Assembly (NCBI GenBank): GCA_002733765.1
Contig: NVWU01000015.1
Coordinates: 48,919 to 112,918 of the forward strand
DNA from: Colwellia sp.
GTDB taxonomy: Bacteria > Pseudomonadota > Gammaproteobacteria > Enterobacterales > Alteromonadaceae
Length of the DNA: 64,000 nucleotides
Reading direction: 5' to 3'
In this document: positions 33,306 to 44,100 of the stretch, piece by piece
How the letters are laid out: each line of letters begins with the position of its first letter
Numbering within the stretch: the stretch's first letter is position 1
Notes under the pieces: model-generated
Seen by the model: the letters and a program-made list of their open reading frames with translations, nothing else
Told to the model about the DNA's origin: nothing
The model's database searches: none
Made by a program: the position numbers and the translations under genes

Positions 33306-34316
33306 CTACATCTCCAAGCCAAAGCTACTCATAACTTCTTTTACTTTTGAAAATAACTCTGACCCTTTGTCAGCATATTTTAATATTCCAGAAGCTTTAT
33401 TAAGCCATTTACCAACATTACTTTTATCTGGATCGCCTTCTTCCGTTAATTCTTCTTTAGCATTTTCCAAGTGTCGTAAAGCTTTATCTTTTTGTTCAAT
33501 ATTCACATTTTTTAATAACTCAATGAGTTCATTTAAATCTTGAATTTTTTCACTTTTTTCGGAGAAGGTAGAGCCTATATTAATACGGTTACCTTCTACA
33601 AGGTTTGAGTGGTTATCGCCCTGCATAACATTTGCTGAATTATTTGCTATGTATTTTCTTTGGTCCATTTCATGATTTCCATTATATATGTGAATAGGTT
33701 GAGCGTGGTTTACACTTTGAGTAGGAAGCTGCGCAAAGAATGATTTATAATATTCATTGATATTTGACTGAACTTCATATTGGCTCTGGAGCATACTAAT
33801 TCTGTTTTTCAACGCCATGAGTAAGCCTGAATGTTCTACATCTCCAGCAACTCCCTCTAGATCATCAAGTGATTCTCCTTTTTGAATTTTACTAATAAAT
33901 TCATTTAAATCTTTCTTTATAGTATCTCGACTTCCTACGACTCCAAAGTCATTAACTACTATTTTAAATGATATTTTTCCATTCAAAGAAGAGTCTATAG
34001 AAACGTTAACCTTATAACCTTTGAGTGCAGCATAATCTTCAAAACCCTTTAGTAAATCATGAAACAGTGACTTCCGATCTTCGGGCATATCAAGAGTTAT
34101 ATATCCGCCTAAATCGGTTTCTGAATCATGAGAGTTTTTTATATTAATTGTACTCTTTGCTGTTTCAGTTTGACGAAAATGAAGTTCTTCTTTTCTGAAC
34201 ATATAATCCCTATCTCGGGATTTCCTCCATTCTCTAAAAAATATAAGAGCAAGAATTACAACAACTGTAATACCTATCGTTGGCGTAATAAAAGTAATTA
34301 ACTCTATTTGGTTCAT
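33306..34316 (-). CDS. Uncharacterised N-terminally membrane-anchored protein with polar linker and helical C-terminus
   Basis: N-term TM (ITFITPTIGITVVVILALIFF); central 'IHIYNGNHEMDQRKYIANNSANVMQGDNHSN'; charged helical tail. Confidence 0.7.
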   Translation of the reverse strand: MNQIELITFITPTIGITVVVILALIFFREWRKSRDRDYMFRKEELHFRQTETAKSTINIKNSHDSETDLGGYITLDMPEDRKSLFHDLLKGFEDYAALKGYKVNVSIDSSLNGKISFKIVVNDFGVVGSRDTIKKDLNEFISKIQKGESLDDLEGVAGDVEHSGLLMALKNRISMLQSQYEVQSNINEYYKSFFAQLPTQSVNHAQPIHIYNGNHEMDQRKYIANNSANVMQGDNHSNLVEGNRINIGSTFSEKSEKIQDLNELIELLKNVNIEQKDKALRHLENAKEELTEEGDPDKSNVGKWLNKASGILKYADKGSELFSKVKEVMSSFGLEM

Positions 34317-34612
34317 ATTTTTCTACCAGAAAATTTTAACCCTATTTATTTTCTATATTATTAGCAAAGACTTACAGCCTTTACCAGTTCTTTATTTAGG
34401 CAGGTTTCTATTTATGCTTCCTGACAGGAGATAGGGGAACTTTCCTAATTTCGTGACTTGGGGGGAAAGCCAGCAATATGATACAAATAAATAGCAATAT
34501 GGATTATGTAAAATAAAAACATATATAATTTTTTTGACAACTAATTTCTGCTTAGCGCATTTTTTTATCTTTATAATATTAATTATTAGTACAGTTATTA
34601 CATCACTCAAAT

Positions 34613-34643
34613 AAAAAAGCCTTACCAAAGGTAAGGCTTTTTT
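34613..34643. terminator. Rho-independent terminator downstream of fbp
   Basis: AAAAAGCCTTACC-aaa-GGTAAGGCTTTTT, 13-bp arms with flanking A/T runs. Confidence 0.9.
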
Positions 34644-34659
34644 CAGAAAAGAATGCTGT

Positions 34660-35628
34660 TTATTTATAATAACTTAAACAAGCTTCTACTTCGTTTTTCG
34701 AGCCCATAATAACTTCAACTCTTTGATGAATACTGCTTGGCTCTATGTCCATAATACGGCCTTCGCTAGTCATGGCTAAGCCACCTGCTTGTTCTATCAA
34801 AAATGACATTGGGTTAGCTTCATACATTAAACGTAATTTGTATGGTTGTTCCGCTTTTTTGCTGTCGGCAGGGTAGGTAAAAATGCCACCACGACATAAA
34901 ACACGGTGAATATCACCAACCATGGCAGCAATCCAGCGCATATTGAAGTTTTTACCGCGCGGGCCAGTATCGCCAGCAAGCAAGTCATTAATATAGTTTT
35001 GCATTGGTGCTTGCCAAAAGCGTTGGTTTGACATGTTAACAGCAAACTCTTGCGTATCAACCGGTACTTGTACGTTGCGTTCAACTAATAAATAACCACC
35101 GTGTGTTCTATCTAGTACGTAAAAGTGCGTGCCGCTACCTGTGGTCATAACCAACATGGTTGCAGGGCCGTATAAAACATAACCGGCACATATTTGTTTG
35201 TTGCCTGATTGTTTGAACATATCCGAGTCATCAGCAGCCATATCTTTTGGCGCTTCATGGATAGAAAAAATAGTACCAATAAGTGAGTTGATATCGATAT
35301 TTGAGCTGCCATCTAATGGATCAAATGAAACAATAAACTTACCATCATCATTCCCTGCTACTGAGGTATCTTCTTCTTCAGATGAAATGGCTTTAACAAA
35401 GCCGGATTCAAGTAAAATATCTTTAAATAATTCGTTAGCGACCACGTCTAATTCTTTTTGTATCTCACCTTGAATATTTTCATCTAAGGTTGACCCCATT
35501 AAGCCACCTAAATGTGCTTGGCTAACGCGAAAAGAAATTTCTTTGGTTGCCGCTAAAATGGTTTTGATTAATGAAATAAGGTCTAGTGGTACATTGTCTT
35601 GACGTAAAGCGGGAGCTAATCGTTGCAT
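34660..35628 (-). CDS. fbp: Fructose-1,6-bisphosphatase class 1
   Basis: [48 protein letters not shown]. Confidence 0.96.
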   Translation of the reverse strand: MQRLAPALRQDNVPLDLISLIKTILAATKEISFRVSQAHLGGLMGSTLDENIQGEIQKELDVVANELFKDILLESGFVKAISSEEEDTSVAGNDDGKFIVSFDPLDGSSNIDINSLIGTIFSIHEAPKDMAADDSDMFKQSGNKQICAGYVLYGPATMLVMTTGSGTHFYVLDRTHGGYLLVERNVQVPVDTQEFAVNMSNQRFWQAPMQNYINDLLAGDTGPRGKNFNMRWIAAMVGDIHRVLCRGGIFTYPADSKKAEQPYKLRLMYEANPMSFLIEQAGGLAMTSEGRIMDIEPSSIHQRVEVIMGSKNEVEACLSYYK

Positions 35629-36005
35629 TGGGTTACCTAATTTGCTTTAAAGTGAGTGGTATACTTTATAATATAAGTTAATGAGTGCTATTAATGAGAA
35701 TGTGTAGTTACTAATAGCGCTTTATTGCCTGAAACTGAAAGCATTAAATCATTATTTGTGCTGTGATTTTTCTACCTTCAGTTTAATTATAACAAGTTTA
35801 CCTCACCTTTCAGAAGCTTTAATCTGATAAATTTAGTTAAATTAATGGGAATAAGGTTTTTTTGTCTACTGTTCGCTATTCAATCGGTTTTGTTTTGCTT
35901 TATATCGTAAGCCTTATAGCTAAAAGTACATTTATTAGCACACTTTATATTGTAATACGCAGAGCATTCCTCTGTTAAAATAGAGGGAAGCGCTGAATAG
36001 TCAGA

Positions 36006-36923
36006 TTACCTACCGCGTGCGGATATTTTATTCGCAAATAATCGAGGTATAAACCTAACTTTGGTTAGTACAACTAAATTGCCTAATAAGATAAAAATTA
36101 AACCAATAACGGTGTATTCACTCCAATGAAAACCTTCAACTACCGTAGAAATTAATACGGCAATGGCAGGGAAAAGAATATTAGCATACGAGGTTTTGTG
36201 CGCGCCTATACGTGTCATTAACGTTAAGTAACAACCAAAGGCGATTACTGAGCCAAATAATGATAAATAAATTAATGAACTTACATAAGCTACTTCAAAA
36301 GAAAAACTAAACTGCTTCCCTTGAATAATAACCGTTAAACCAGTGAACATTGCGCCATACAACATTCCCCACGCATTGGCTGCCACTATAGGTATATTGT
36401 TTTTTTGATTGTTAATCGATAGCATATTACCTATTGAGGCTAAAAATGTGCCGAGCAAGCACAACCCTAATCCTAATAATGTGGCGGCACCCAGTGTTAT
36501 GTCAGTTAATTGCGGCCAAAAAAGCGTCACGATACCGAACAAGCCAAAAGCGCCACCAACATACACTTGCTTGGTTATTTTAGTGTTATAAAAAATGCGC
36601 GCATTGACTATGTTCATTATCATCAAGGTTGAAAATGCAATACAGGCTAGTGCTGAATTAATGTGTTGTTGTGCTGAATACAGTAATAAGTAGTTTAGTC
36701 CAAATAAACAAATACCAAACGCAACAAACAAAACATGTTGTTTTAGTGAAAAACGTAGTGGTAATTGCGTTACTTTAGCAAACAAGAACAGAATAAAAGC
36801 GGCAAGTGCAAAACGATAAGTGATAGATGCTTCTAGAGCAACATCACCTAGTTGGTAATTAATGGCAATCCAGGTTGACCCCCAAATCATAACGGTCATC
36901 AGATATAATAAGTGATTGTTCAT
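36006..36923 (-). CDS. EamA/DMT-family transporter
   Basis: About 10 TM segments, MTVMIWGSTWIAINYQLG start typical of EamA. Confidence 0.88.
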   Translation of the reverse strand: MNNHLLYLMTVMIWGSTWIAINYQLGDVALEASITYRFALAAFILFLFAKVTQLPLRFSLKQHVLFVAFGICLFGLNYLLLYSAQQHINSALACIAFSTLMIMNIVNARIFYNTKITKQVYVGGAFGLFGIVTLFWPQLTDITLGAATLLGLGLCLLGTFLASIGNMLSINNQKNNIPIVAANAWGMLYGAMFTGLTVIIQGKQFSFSFEVAYVSSLIYLSLFGSVIAFGCYLTLMTRIGAHKTSYANILFPAIAVLISTVVEGFHWSEYTVIGLIFILLGNLVVLTKVRFIPRLFANKISARGR

Positions 36924-37100
36924 AAACCCTGCTGCTCCTTTATATTCGCTTTTGCTGAATCATATATATTCAAGTGAAACGAGTAGATTGCTAAATATCA
37001 AAAGATGAGATGACAGTGTAACGATAATTTGATTTAATAACATATACAGAATAATGAAAATGTAACCTATACAGTTTATGTTGAGAATGTAAAGTTAATT

Positions 37101-38585
37101 ATGCGCTTATTGGACAAAACATCTTCTGCTTTTTTATATCAACAAGTCATTGATTTTATCGAAGAGCAACAACAAAAAGGCGTTTTATTACCGGGTGATA
37201 AACTGCCTAGTTTACGAAAGTTGAGTGCACAATTTGAAATTAGTGTCCCCACAGTAAAACAAGCTTATATTGAATTAGAACGACAAGGCCGTGTTTGTGC
37301 AAGGCCGCAATCTGGTTATTTTCTAACAGCATTACAGGCGCGAACCTTAAAACCTAGGCCAGCAAAATGGTCACATTGCGCTCCTGCCACAGTGCAATGT
37401 CGTAGTATTATTGAACAAGTGCATGAGGCAGTGCATTTACCTAATACGGTACCATTAGGCATATCTAATCCTATTTTAGCTAATCCACCCGATAAAACCT
37501 TAGCGAGATTGATGCGCTCAGTTATCTCAAAAGTAGCTGAAAAAGTGGTCAGTTATGGCCCACCTACTGGCGATCCAAAATTGCGTATGCAGTTAGCATT
37601 TCGCTATCAAGACCAAGGCGTTGCTGTAAATCCGGATGATATTTTAATTACTAATGGCGCGCAAGAAGCACTGTCTATTGCATTGCAATGTGTCGCGCAA
37701 CGAGGTGATGTTATTGCGGTAGAGTCACCGTGTTTTTTTGGTATGATTGAGTTGATTGAAACTTTAGGCATGAAAACGTTAGAGGTTTATACCTGCACGG
37801 AAGATGGCGTGTGCTTAAGTGAATTAACCAAAGCGTTAAAACAACATCCAATTAAAGCATGTTTATTCTCTACTGCTATTAATAACCCGCTTGGTTCTAT
37901 GAAAACCGACGTACAACGACAAGCGATGGTTAGTTTACTTGAGCAACATGATATTCCTTTGATTGAAGATGATGTTTATAGCGAACTATATTTTAGTGAA
38001 CACAAACCTAAACCTGCCCAGTTATATTCAGAAAAAGGTTTGGTGATGACGTGTTCGTCATTTTCAAAAACCGCAGCGCCCGGTTATAGAACGGGTTGGC
38101 TATTACCGGGGAAATATGAAGAGCAGGCCAAGCGTATTAAGCGCGCGCAGTCATGTTCAACACCGATGTTACAACAGTGGACTTTAAATGAATATATGCA
38201 AAGTGGTGATTATGATCGTCACTTATGTGTGCTGCGCAAAAAATTAATTTATAACTGTGAACGCATGCGCGCGTTAATAGCAGAGCACTTTCCTAGTGAA
38301 GTCTGTATTTCTAAACCGCAAGGCGGCGGTGTGTTATGGGTAAGATGCCAGTCACACGTCAATACTAGTGAATTTTTTCAACAAGCACTAACGCAGGGGG
38401 TTAGTTTTGCCCCCGGCATTATTTTTTCTCCATCAGGGAAATATGCTAATTACATGCGTATTAGTTACGGCGTACAGTGGAATGAGCAAGTCGAAGCAGC
38501 AATAAAAACACTGGGTGAATTAGTGTTTTATTATTCAGTTAAAAACCGATGCCATGAGAAAAACAACAAGCAAGAAGAGCAATAA
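37101..38585 (+). CDS. MocR-type GntR regulator with PLP aminotransferase domain
   Basis: wHTH (LPGDKLPSLRKLSAQFEISVPTVKQAYIELERQG) fused to aminotransferase fold (SSFSKTAAPGYRTGWLLPG). Confidence 0.93.
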   Translation: MRLLDKTSSAFLYQQVIDFIEEQQQKGVLLPGDKLPSLRKLSAQFEISVPTVKQAYIELERQGRVCARPQSGYFLTALQARTLKPRPAKWSHCAPATVQCRSIIEQVHEAVHLPNTVPLGISNPILANPPDKTLARLMRSVISKVAEKVVSYGPPTGDPKLRMQLAFRYQDQGVAVNPDDILITNGAQEALSIALQCVAQRGDVIAVESPCFFGMIELIETLGMKTLEVYTCTEDGVCLSELTKALKQHPIKACLFSTAINNPLGSMKTDVQRQAMVSLLEQHDIPLIEDDVYSELYFSEHKPKPAQLYSEKGLVMTCSSFSKTAAPGYRTGWLLPGKYEEQAKRIKRAQSCSTPMLQQWTLNEYMQSGDYDRHLCVLRKKLIYNCERMRALIAEHFPSEVCISKPQGGGVLWVRCQSHVNTSEFFQQALTQGVSFAPGIIFSPSGKYANYMRISYGVQWNEQVEAAIKTLGELVFYYSVKNRCHEKNNKQEEQ

Positions 38586-38589
38586 TAAA

Positions 38590-39807
38590 ATGACACATCC
38601 CCTGAATACCCTCAATAGCGTTTCATTAAAATTATTATTGCCTTTGTTAGCGTCAATAATGGCGTTGTCACCGTTAGCCATTGATATGTATTTGCCGGCA
38701 ATGCCTATTTTGGCTGAGTATTTAGCCACCGACATGCCTATGGTTCAAAACAGTTTAAGTATTTATTTATTTGGTTACGCTTTAGGCTTGGTGTTATTTG
38801 GCCCAATGGCGGATATATATTCCCGTCGAAAAATGGTATTACTTGGCGTCAGTGGTTTTCTATTGGCAAGCTTGTTACTGCCTTTTGTTAGTAATATTGA
38901 GCAATTTTTATCACTACGTTTTGGTCAAGCATTTATTAGCAGTGCTGCAACCGTGGTGGTGCCTAGTGCTATTCGAGAATATTATCAAAAAAATACGGCG
39001 AAAGGACTATCGTATGTCTCTATGATCATGATGTTAGCACCAATGATCGCTCCTAGTATTGGGAGTTTGCTATTAATTGCTCACAGCTGGCAGATGATTT
39101 TTTATGTGTTGTCATTTTATAGCGTGGTGCTATTGGTGCTAGTGGTAAAATACTTACCTGAAGTGATTAGAGATACCACGGCACAAGGTAAACAGATTAG
39201 TTTTTTAGCTCGTTATAAAATTGTTTTTTCAAATAATGAAGCACGATTAGATATTATTAGTTCTATGACAATATCACTGGCTTTTTTTGCTTATCTCACA
39301 GCAATTCCTTTTGTCTATTTAACCGTTTTTCAAGTGTCAGAATTTAGCTTTAGTGTGCTGTTTGGTATTACGGTGTTGGCATTAATGAGCGCGCACTTTA
39401 TTAATACGCGCTTAGTCGTGCGTAAGGGCTCAAGAAAAATGTTGGGCTACGGCTTAATGTGTGCACTGATTGCTTCGATAATATTATTAGCCGTCAATTA
39501 CTTTTCATTGCCGCTTGCTTATACTGTGCTGTCGATATTACCTTTAATGGGGGGGATTTCTATGGTAGCGGTTAACTCAGATGCTTTGGTTATTACTAAA
39601 TTTCCAGAACATGCAGGTACGGCAACCGCCGTGATAGGTACGTTACGATTTGGCATTGGCGCTATGGCTGGGCCTATATTAGCTTACTTTTATGACGGCA
39701 GTGCCTTTCCGTTTGCAGTATTAATGTTCTCTGCTGTATTGGTGGTGCTATTATGTCAGATTATCATTAATCGTAATAAAAAATTAAGTTCAATGAGAAC
39801 AAACTAA
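38590..39807 (+). CDS. Bcr/CflA-family multidrug MFS transporter; track ORF begins 38554
   Basis: ALSPLAIDMYLPAMPILAEYL, GPMADIYSRRKMVLLG, 12 TM. Confidence 0.9.
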   Translation: MTHPLNTLNSVSLKLLLPLLASIMALSPLAIDMYLPAMPILAEYLATDMPMVQNSLSIYLFGYALGLVLFGPMADIYSRRKMVLLGVSGFLLASLLLPFVSNIEQFLSLRFGQAFISSAATVVVPSAIREYYQKNTAKGLSYVSMIMMLAPMIAPSIGSLLLIAHSWQMIFYVLSFYSVVLLVLVVKYLPEVIRDTTAQGKQISFLARYKIVFSNNEARLDIISSMTISLAFFAYLTAIPFVYLTVFQVSEFSFSVLFGITVLALMSAHFINTRLVVRKGSRKMLGYGLMCALIASIILLAVNYFSLPLAYTVLSILPLMGGISMVAVNSDALVITKFPEHAGTATAVIGTLRFGIGAMAGPILAYFYDGSAFPFAVLMFSAVLVVLLCQIIINRNKKLSSMRTN

Positions 39808-39822
39808 CCTAAAGGGATTAAT

Positions 39823-40479
39823 ATGAAAAAAGTAGCGGTAATTTTAAGTGGCTGTGGTGTTTATGATGGCAGCGAAATTCATGAGGCGGTATTAACGCTG
39901 TTGGCCATAGAGCAACAGGGTGCAAGTTATGGTTGTTTTGCTCCTAATATTACTCAACATCATGTTATCAATCATTTAACCGGTGAAGTTAGCGAAAATG
40001 AAACGCGCAATGTATTGGTTGAGTCTGCTCGAATTACCCGTGGTGATGTTGAAGATTTAGGCGAGTTACGTGAACAAGACTTTGATGCGTTGATAGTACC
40101 GGGCGGCTTTGGTGCAGCGAAAAATTTATGTAATTTTGCACTGGATAGTGAAAACTATCAAGTGAATGAGCAAGTATTAACTGCTTGTCAGGCCTTTGCC
40201 AAAGTTGATAAACCCGCCGGTTATATGTGTATTGCGCCGACAATGTTACCATTTATTTATCCTAAAGGTGTGCAAGGAACAATTGGCACAGATTCAGATA
40301 CGGCGGCATTAATCGAAGCAAAAGGGTTAGTACATAATAATTGCAGTGTTGGCGATGTCGTTATTGATCAAGCCCATAAAGTTGTCTCTACGCCTGCTTA
40401 CATGTTGGCAACATCGTTAACTGAAGCAGCATCGGGTATTAATAAGTTGGTTAAAAATGTGTTGGCATTGGTTGAATGA
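39823..40479 (+). CDS. elbB: Isoprenoid biosynthesis / glyoxalase ElbB (DJ-1/PfpI superfamily)
   Basis: VAVILSGCGVYDGSEIHEAVLTLLAI, ALIVPGGFGAAKNLCNFA. Confidence 0.95.
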   Translation: MKKVAVILSGCGVYDGSEIHEAVLTLLAIEQQGASYGCFAPNITQHHVINHLTGEVSENETRNVLVESARITRGDVEDLGELREQDFDALIVPGGFGAAKNLCNFALDSENYQVNEQVLTACQAFAKVDKPAGYMCIAPTMLPFIYPKGVQGTIGTDSDTAALIEAKGLVHNNCSVGDVVIDQAHKVVSTPAYMLATSLTEAASGINKLVKNVLALVE

Positions 40480-42536
40480 CCGTGAGTTTGATAAAAGGTA
40501 GTCACTTTCTCTTTGTTAGTTTTTATCTTTCTACTTTATTTTTTTTAACCTTAAGCACTTGTTACGCATTGCCTACTAAAGAGGTATCTAAGAATGTCTC
40601 TAATGAACATGTATTGAATAACGTTATGACTGAAAAAACTAAATCACTAAGACAACTTTCTGACTTTGAAAGGTTAGTTGCGACAAAAATGGCGTTGGAT
40701 ATTCGTTATTTCTGCCCAGAAGCCTCGCCTACTAAATCAGAATCAACTAAACCCGAATATACAAAGCAATCAGGGGCAACTGAGCCATGTTTACAGCCGG
40801 TAACCAAACTGCCACAAGTATTAGCAGAGATGGTTACTGTCACCGGTCTTGGTAGTGTTGTGCTTTTTGCTGAGAATTTAATAACGACCGAGCAAATAAT
40901 TCAGCTAACTTATGATTTACAGCAGGCAGCAGTACAATCACCGTCAGGACAGCCGTTAATTATTTCTATCGATCAAGAAGGCGGTCGGGTAGTGCGTTTA
41001 CCTCATGCTACTTCGTTTGCCGGTAATATGGCAATAGGTGCGACTTATGCAGATCATGGTGTTAAGTTTGCTACACAAACAAGCACGGTTATCGCCAAAG
41101 AACTTACTGCCTTAGGGATTAATAATAACTACGCACCTGTGGTTGATGTGAATACAAATGCAGCTAACCCCGTAATAAATACCCGCTCTTTTGGTGAAAA
41201 TCCGCAGCAAGTCGCCGAGTTAGGTGTTGCTGCCGTCAATGGCTTTCAACAAAACGGCGTTATGGCAACCTTAAAGCATTTTCCTGGACACGGTGATACC
41301 CATGTTGATAGCCATTTAGGTTTACCGCTCGTTGCTCATGATCTTGCCACCATAGAAAAACAAGACCTAGCGCCTTTTCAATGGGCGATTAATCACAGCG
41401 AACCGGCGATGATTATGACCGCCCATATTCAATATCCAGCCTTAGATAATTCAACAGTAGTGAATAACGCAGGCGAAAAAATTATTCGACCCGCTACTAT
41501 GTCACGTAAAATATTAACGGACTTGTTAAGAGAAAAGATGGGCTATGATGGCATTATTGCCACCGATGCGCTTGATATGGCGGGTATTGCTCATTATTTT
41601 GATGAAGTTACCGCCGTAGTTGAAACCTTTGTTGCTGGCGCTGACTTAGCGGTAATGCCATTTAAAATAAGAAAGACTGAAGACATTGAACTTTTTTATC
41701 AATTTATCAAAGATGTTGCGCAAAGCTTACAACAAAAAATTCATCATAATGCATTGTTATCTACAGAATTAATGCAGTCTATCGCGCGAATTAATCGTTA
41801 TAAAGCACAATATTGCCAACCTCCTGAAATTTCAGTTGCCAAGCAGATCTTGTTAGCTGAACAGTTAATCGCGCAACCAGAGCATTTAGCGCTTGAGCAA
41901 ACATTAGCAAATAATGCTGTGGCTCAGTTAAGGGCTAAACAAAATAGTCTCCCTGTTAACGTTGCCGATATTAATCGCATTCATTTGTTTGTGTTAAATT
42001 GGCAAGAATTTGGTGCGTTAAAACACGCTATTATCAATCAATGGCAACGTGGGGGTAAAGCGGCTCCAGCAGTAAGTGCAACGGTTGTGGCACAAGGTGA
42101 TACACAAGCACAGTTACAAAATGGTGACAAACTTGCAAAGGCCGATTTAGTTATCGCCACGGTTGACACTAAAATAGCCAGTGCGGTAACGAGCGTTGTA
42201 GACACGGGAGGCGCAGAAGATTTGTTAACGCAAATCACGTCTATGAAAAATGAACAACATGAAGTGGGTTATAGCTTGCTACTCAGTTATCAGTTACAAC
42301 AAGCGCAAAAACAAAAAATACCCAGTGTGTTAATCGCCAAAGGCTCTCCGTATTTACTGCACCCTTATATTGACTTAGCCAGTACGATTTTGGTCAATTT
42401 TGATGATCATATTTATCAAAAAAAAGATGAACAATCAGGTAACGAACAAGCGTATAGTTCAGGCTATATTACTAGCATGGCGATTATTTTTGGTCAGCAA
42501 AAAGTACGAGGAAAATTGCCGGTTAGTTTACAATAA
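40476..42536 (+). CDS. Glycoside hydrolase family 3 (beta-N-acetylhexosaminidase-like), secreted
   Basis: ISIDQEGGRVVRLP, KHFPGHGDTHVDSHLGLP, GIIATDALDMAGI; signal peptide; ATGA overlap with elbB. Confidence 0.9.
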   Translation: MTVSLIKGSHFLFVSFYLSTLFFLTLSTCYALPTKEVSKNVSNEHVLNNVMTEKTKSLRQLSDFERLVATKMALDIRYFCPEASPTKSESTKPEYTKQSGATEPCLQPVTKLPQVLAEMVTVTGLGSVVLFAENLITTEQIIQLTYDLQQAAVQSPSGQPLIISIDQEGGRVVRLPHATSFAGNMAIGATYADHGVKFATQTSTVIAKELTALGINNNYAPVVDVNTNAANPVINTRSFGENPQQVAELGVAAVNGFQQNGVMATLKHFPGHGDTHVDSHLGLPLVAHDLATIEKQDLAPFQWAINHSEPAMIMTAHIQYPALDNSTVVNNAGEKIIRPATMSRKILTDLLREKMGYDGIIATDALDMAGIAHYFDEVTAVVETFVAGADLAVMPFKIRKTEDIELFYQFIKDVAQSLQQKIHHNALLSTELMQSIARINRYKAQYCQPPEISVAKQILLAEQLIAQPEHLALEQTLANNAVAQLRAKQNSLPVNVADINRIHLFVLNWQEFGALKHAIINQWQRGGKAAPAVSATVVAQGDTQAQLQNGDKLAKADLVIATVDTKIASAVTSVVDTGGAEDLLTQITSMKNEQHEVGYSLLLSYQLQQAQKQKIPSVLIAKGSPYLLHPYIDLASTILVNFDDHIYQKKDEQSGNEQAYSSGYITSMAIIFGQQKVRGKLPVSLQ

Positions 42537-42576
42537 TGGTAATAGCAATAAGCTATTTCAGATAAGTGAAAAGGTA

Positions 42577-42602
42577 TGAATAAGGGGGAAGACCCTTATT
42601 CA
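42577..42602 (+). terminator. Hairpin downstream of GH3 gene (possible terminator)
   Basis: TGAATAAGGG-ggaaga-CCCTTATTCA, 10-bp arms; weak T-run. Confidence 0.4.
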
Positions 42603-42612
42603 TTCACAAGTC

Positions 42613-42784
42613 TATTATACCAATGGTACTAATAGACTTGTCCATCTTCAAATGGTCTAAATCTACAATTCCTGCGTTGAGATCAATCCACATAAGCCAG
42701 CTATTGCTCAATCACGCGTCTTGAACTTGAAAATTTATCTTCATTGAATTTTGATCACTAAATTAATCCAAATGGTATTATACG
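42613..42784. repeat. MITE-like intergenic repeat, related to the element at 57763-57919
   Basis: Imperfect terminal inverted repeats (ttataccaatgg... / ...ccaaatggtattata) and shared internal agccagctatt[g/a]ct. Confidence 0.5.
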
Positions 42785-44100
42785 TTAATTGCTTCAGCCA
42801 TTGATTGCTCTGCAACTTGCTCTAACCAATGTAGATCGACGGTTTGATGGGCCTCACAAATAAACCAAGGCTCACGAGAGTCAGGCTCTAACATAACACC
42901 ATTGTTGATTAAATTAAGGGCGAATTTAGTATAAAGATCGCTATTGGTTTGCTTCCAGTCACGATAGTTTTGTGGCACTTTATTACCAAAATGCACACCA
43001 AACATAGCATTAGGACCGGCAAAGCAATGTTCAATATCAAATTTAGTAAAAACACGCGAAAGTAATGCTTGAATTTTTTGACCGACACTTGCAATGGTTG
43101 CCAGTGCATCGGTTTCTTTTAGCACGGTTAAAGTGGCTTTGGCCGCACTTAACGCAACCATATTTGCGGTATAAGTACCGCCATGAGTTACACCATCTTT
43201 AGCAAAAGAAATAGTATCCATCACATTAGCTCGTCCACCAAAAGCAGCGATAGGGTAACCGTTACCAATAGCTTTTGCATAAGTGGTTAAATCGGCGTAA
43301 ATGCCATACAATTCTTGTACACCACCTTTGGCCACACGAAAACCAGTTTTCACCTCATCCATAATTAACAATGAACCGTTGGTATCACACACGCTACGCA
43401 ATTTTTGCATATAGGCTTGCGTTGAGGCAATAGAGCCACAGTTACCCATAATAGGTTCAATTAAAATAGCGGCAATATCGCCACCATGCTCTGCAAAAAC
43501 TGCGTCGATAGCATCAAAGTCGTTCAAGGGTACACTCACTTGGTGCTCACGCGTACTTTGTGGAATACCGCCACCAAAGGGAATAATTGTTGGAGATTCT
43601 TCAGTATTAATGTCCCAGTTATCAATATCAGATTTCCACATAACTTCATCGTGTAGCCCATGAAAACCGCCTTCAACTACCACAATTTTATTGCGTTTAG
43701 TAAAACCACGTGCAGTACGTACTGCACCAATAACGGCCTCAGTACCTGAGTTAGCAAAACGCATTTTATCAATATTAGGACAAAGTGATTTCACGAGTTC
43801 AACCACATCAGAATCAAGGCCAGTAGAAAAACCTGAAATAGTACCCACATTAGTAATGGCATTGATCACTTCATTATCAATGCGTTCATCACGATAACCA
43901 AGAATAATTGGGCCATAAGCTAAGCGAAAATCAATAAAGGTCTGCTCATCACAGTCAGTAATCGTGCAACCTTTCATACTGCTTAGGAACACCGTATTGT
44001 CTTCACCCCAATAACGATAACTATCAGCCACGCCTAACGGCATATTACCAATGGCTCTTTTAAATAGTGCCTTGCTATTGGGTTTATGTTTCTTCGTCAT
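42778..44100 (-). CDS. Class-III aminotransferase, glutamate-1-semialdehyde 2,1-aminomutase-like
   Basis: MRFANSGTEAVIGAVRTARGFTKRNKIVVVEGGFHG, LLIMDEVKTGFR, TTYAKAIGNGYPIAAFGGR. Confidence 0.88.
   Translation of the reverse strand: MTKKHKPNSKALFKRAIGNMPLGVADSYRYWGEDNTVFLSSMKGCTITDCDEQTFIDFRLAYGPIILGYRDERIDNEVINAITNVGTISGFSTGLDSDVVELVKSLCPNIDKMRFANSGTEAVIGAVRTARGFTKRNKIVVVEGGFHGLHDEVMWKSDIDNWDINTEESPTIIPFGGGIPQSTREHQVSVPLNDFDAIDAVFAEHGGDIAAILIEPIMGNCGSIASTQAYMQKLRSVCDTNGSLLIMDEVKTGFRVAKGGVQELYGIYADLTTYAKAIGNGYPIAAFGGRANVMDTISFAKDGVTHGGTYTANMVALSAAKATLTVLKETDALATIASVGQKIQALLSRVFTKFDIEHCFAGPNAMFGVHFGNKVPQNYRDWKQTNSDLYTKFALNLINNGVMLEPDSREPWFICEAHQTVDLHWLEQVAEQSMAEAINV

Noticed and set aside
34392-34628. 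78-aa minus-strand ORF upstream of the uncharacterised membrane protein
   Set aside because: Its start overlaps the fbp terminator and the composition looks non-coding.
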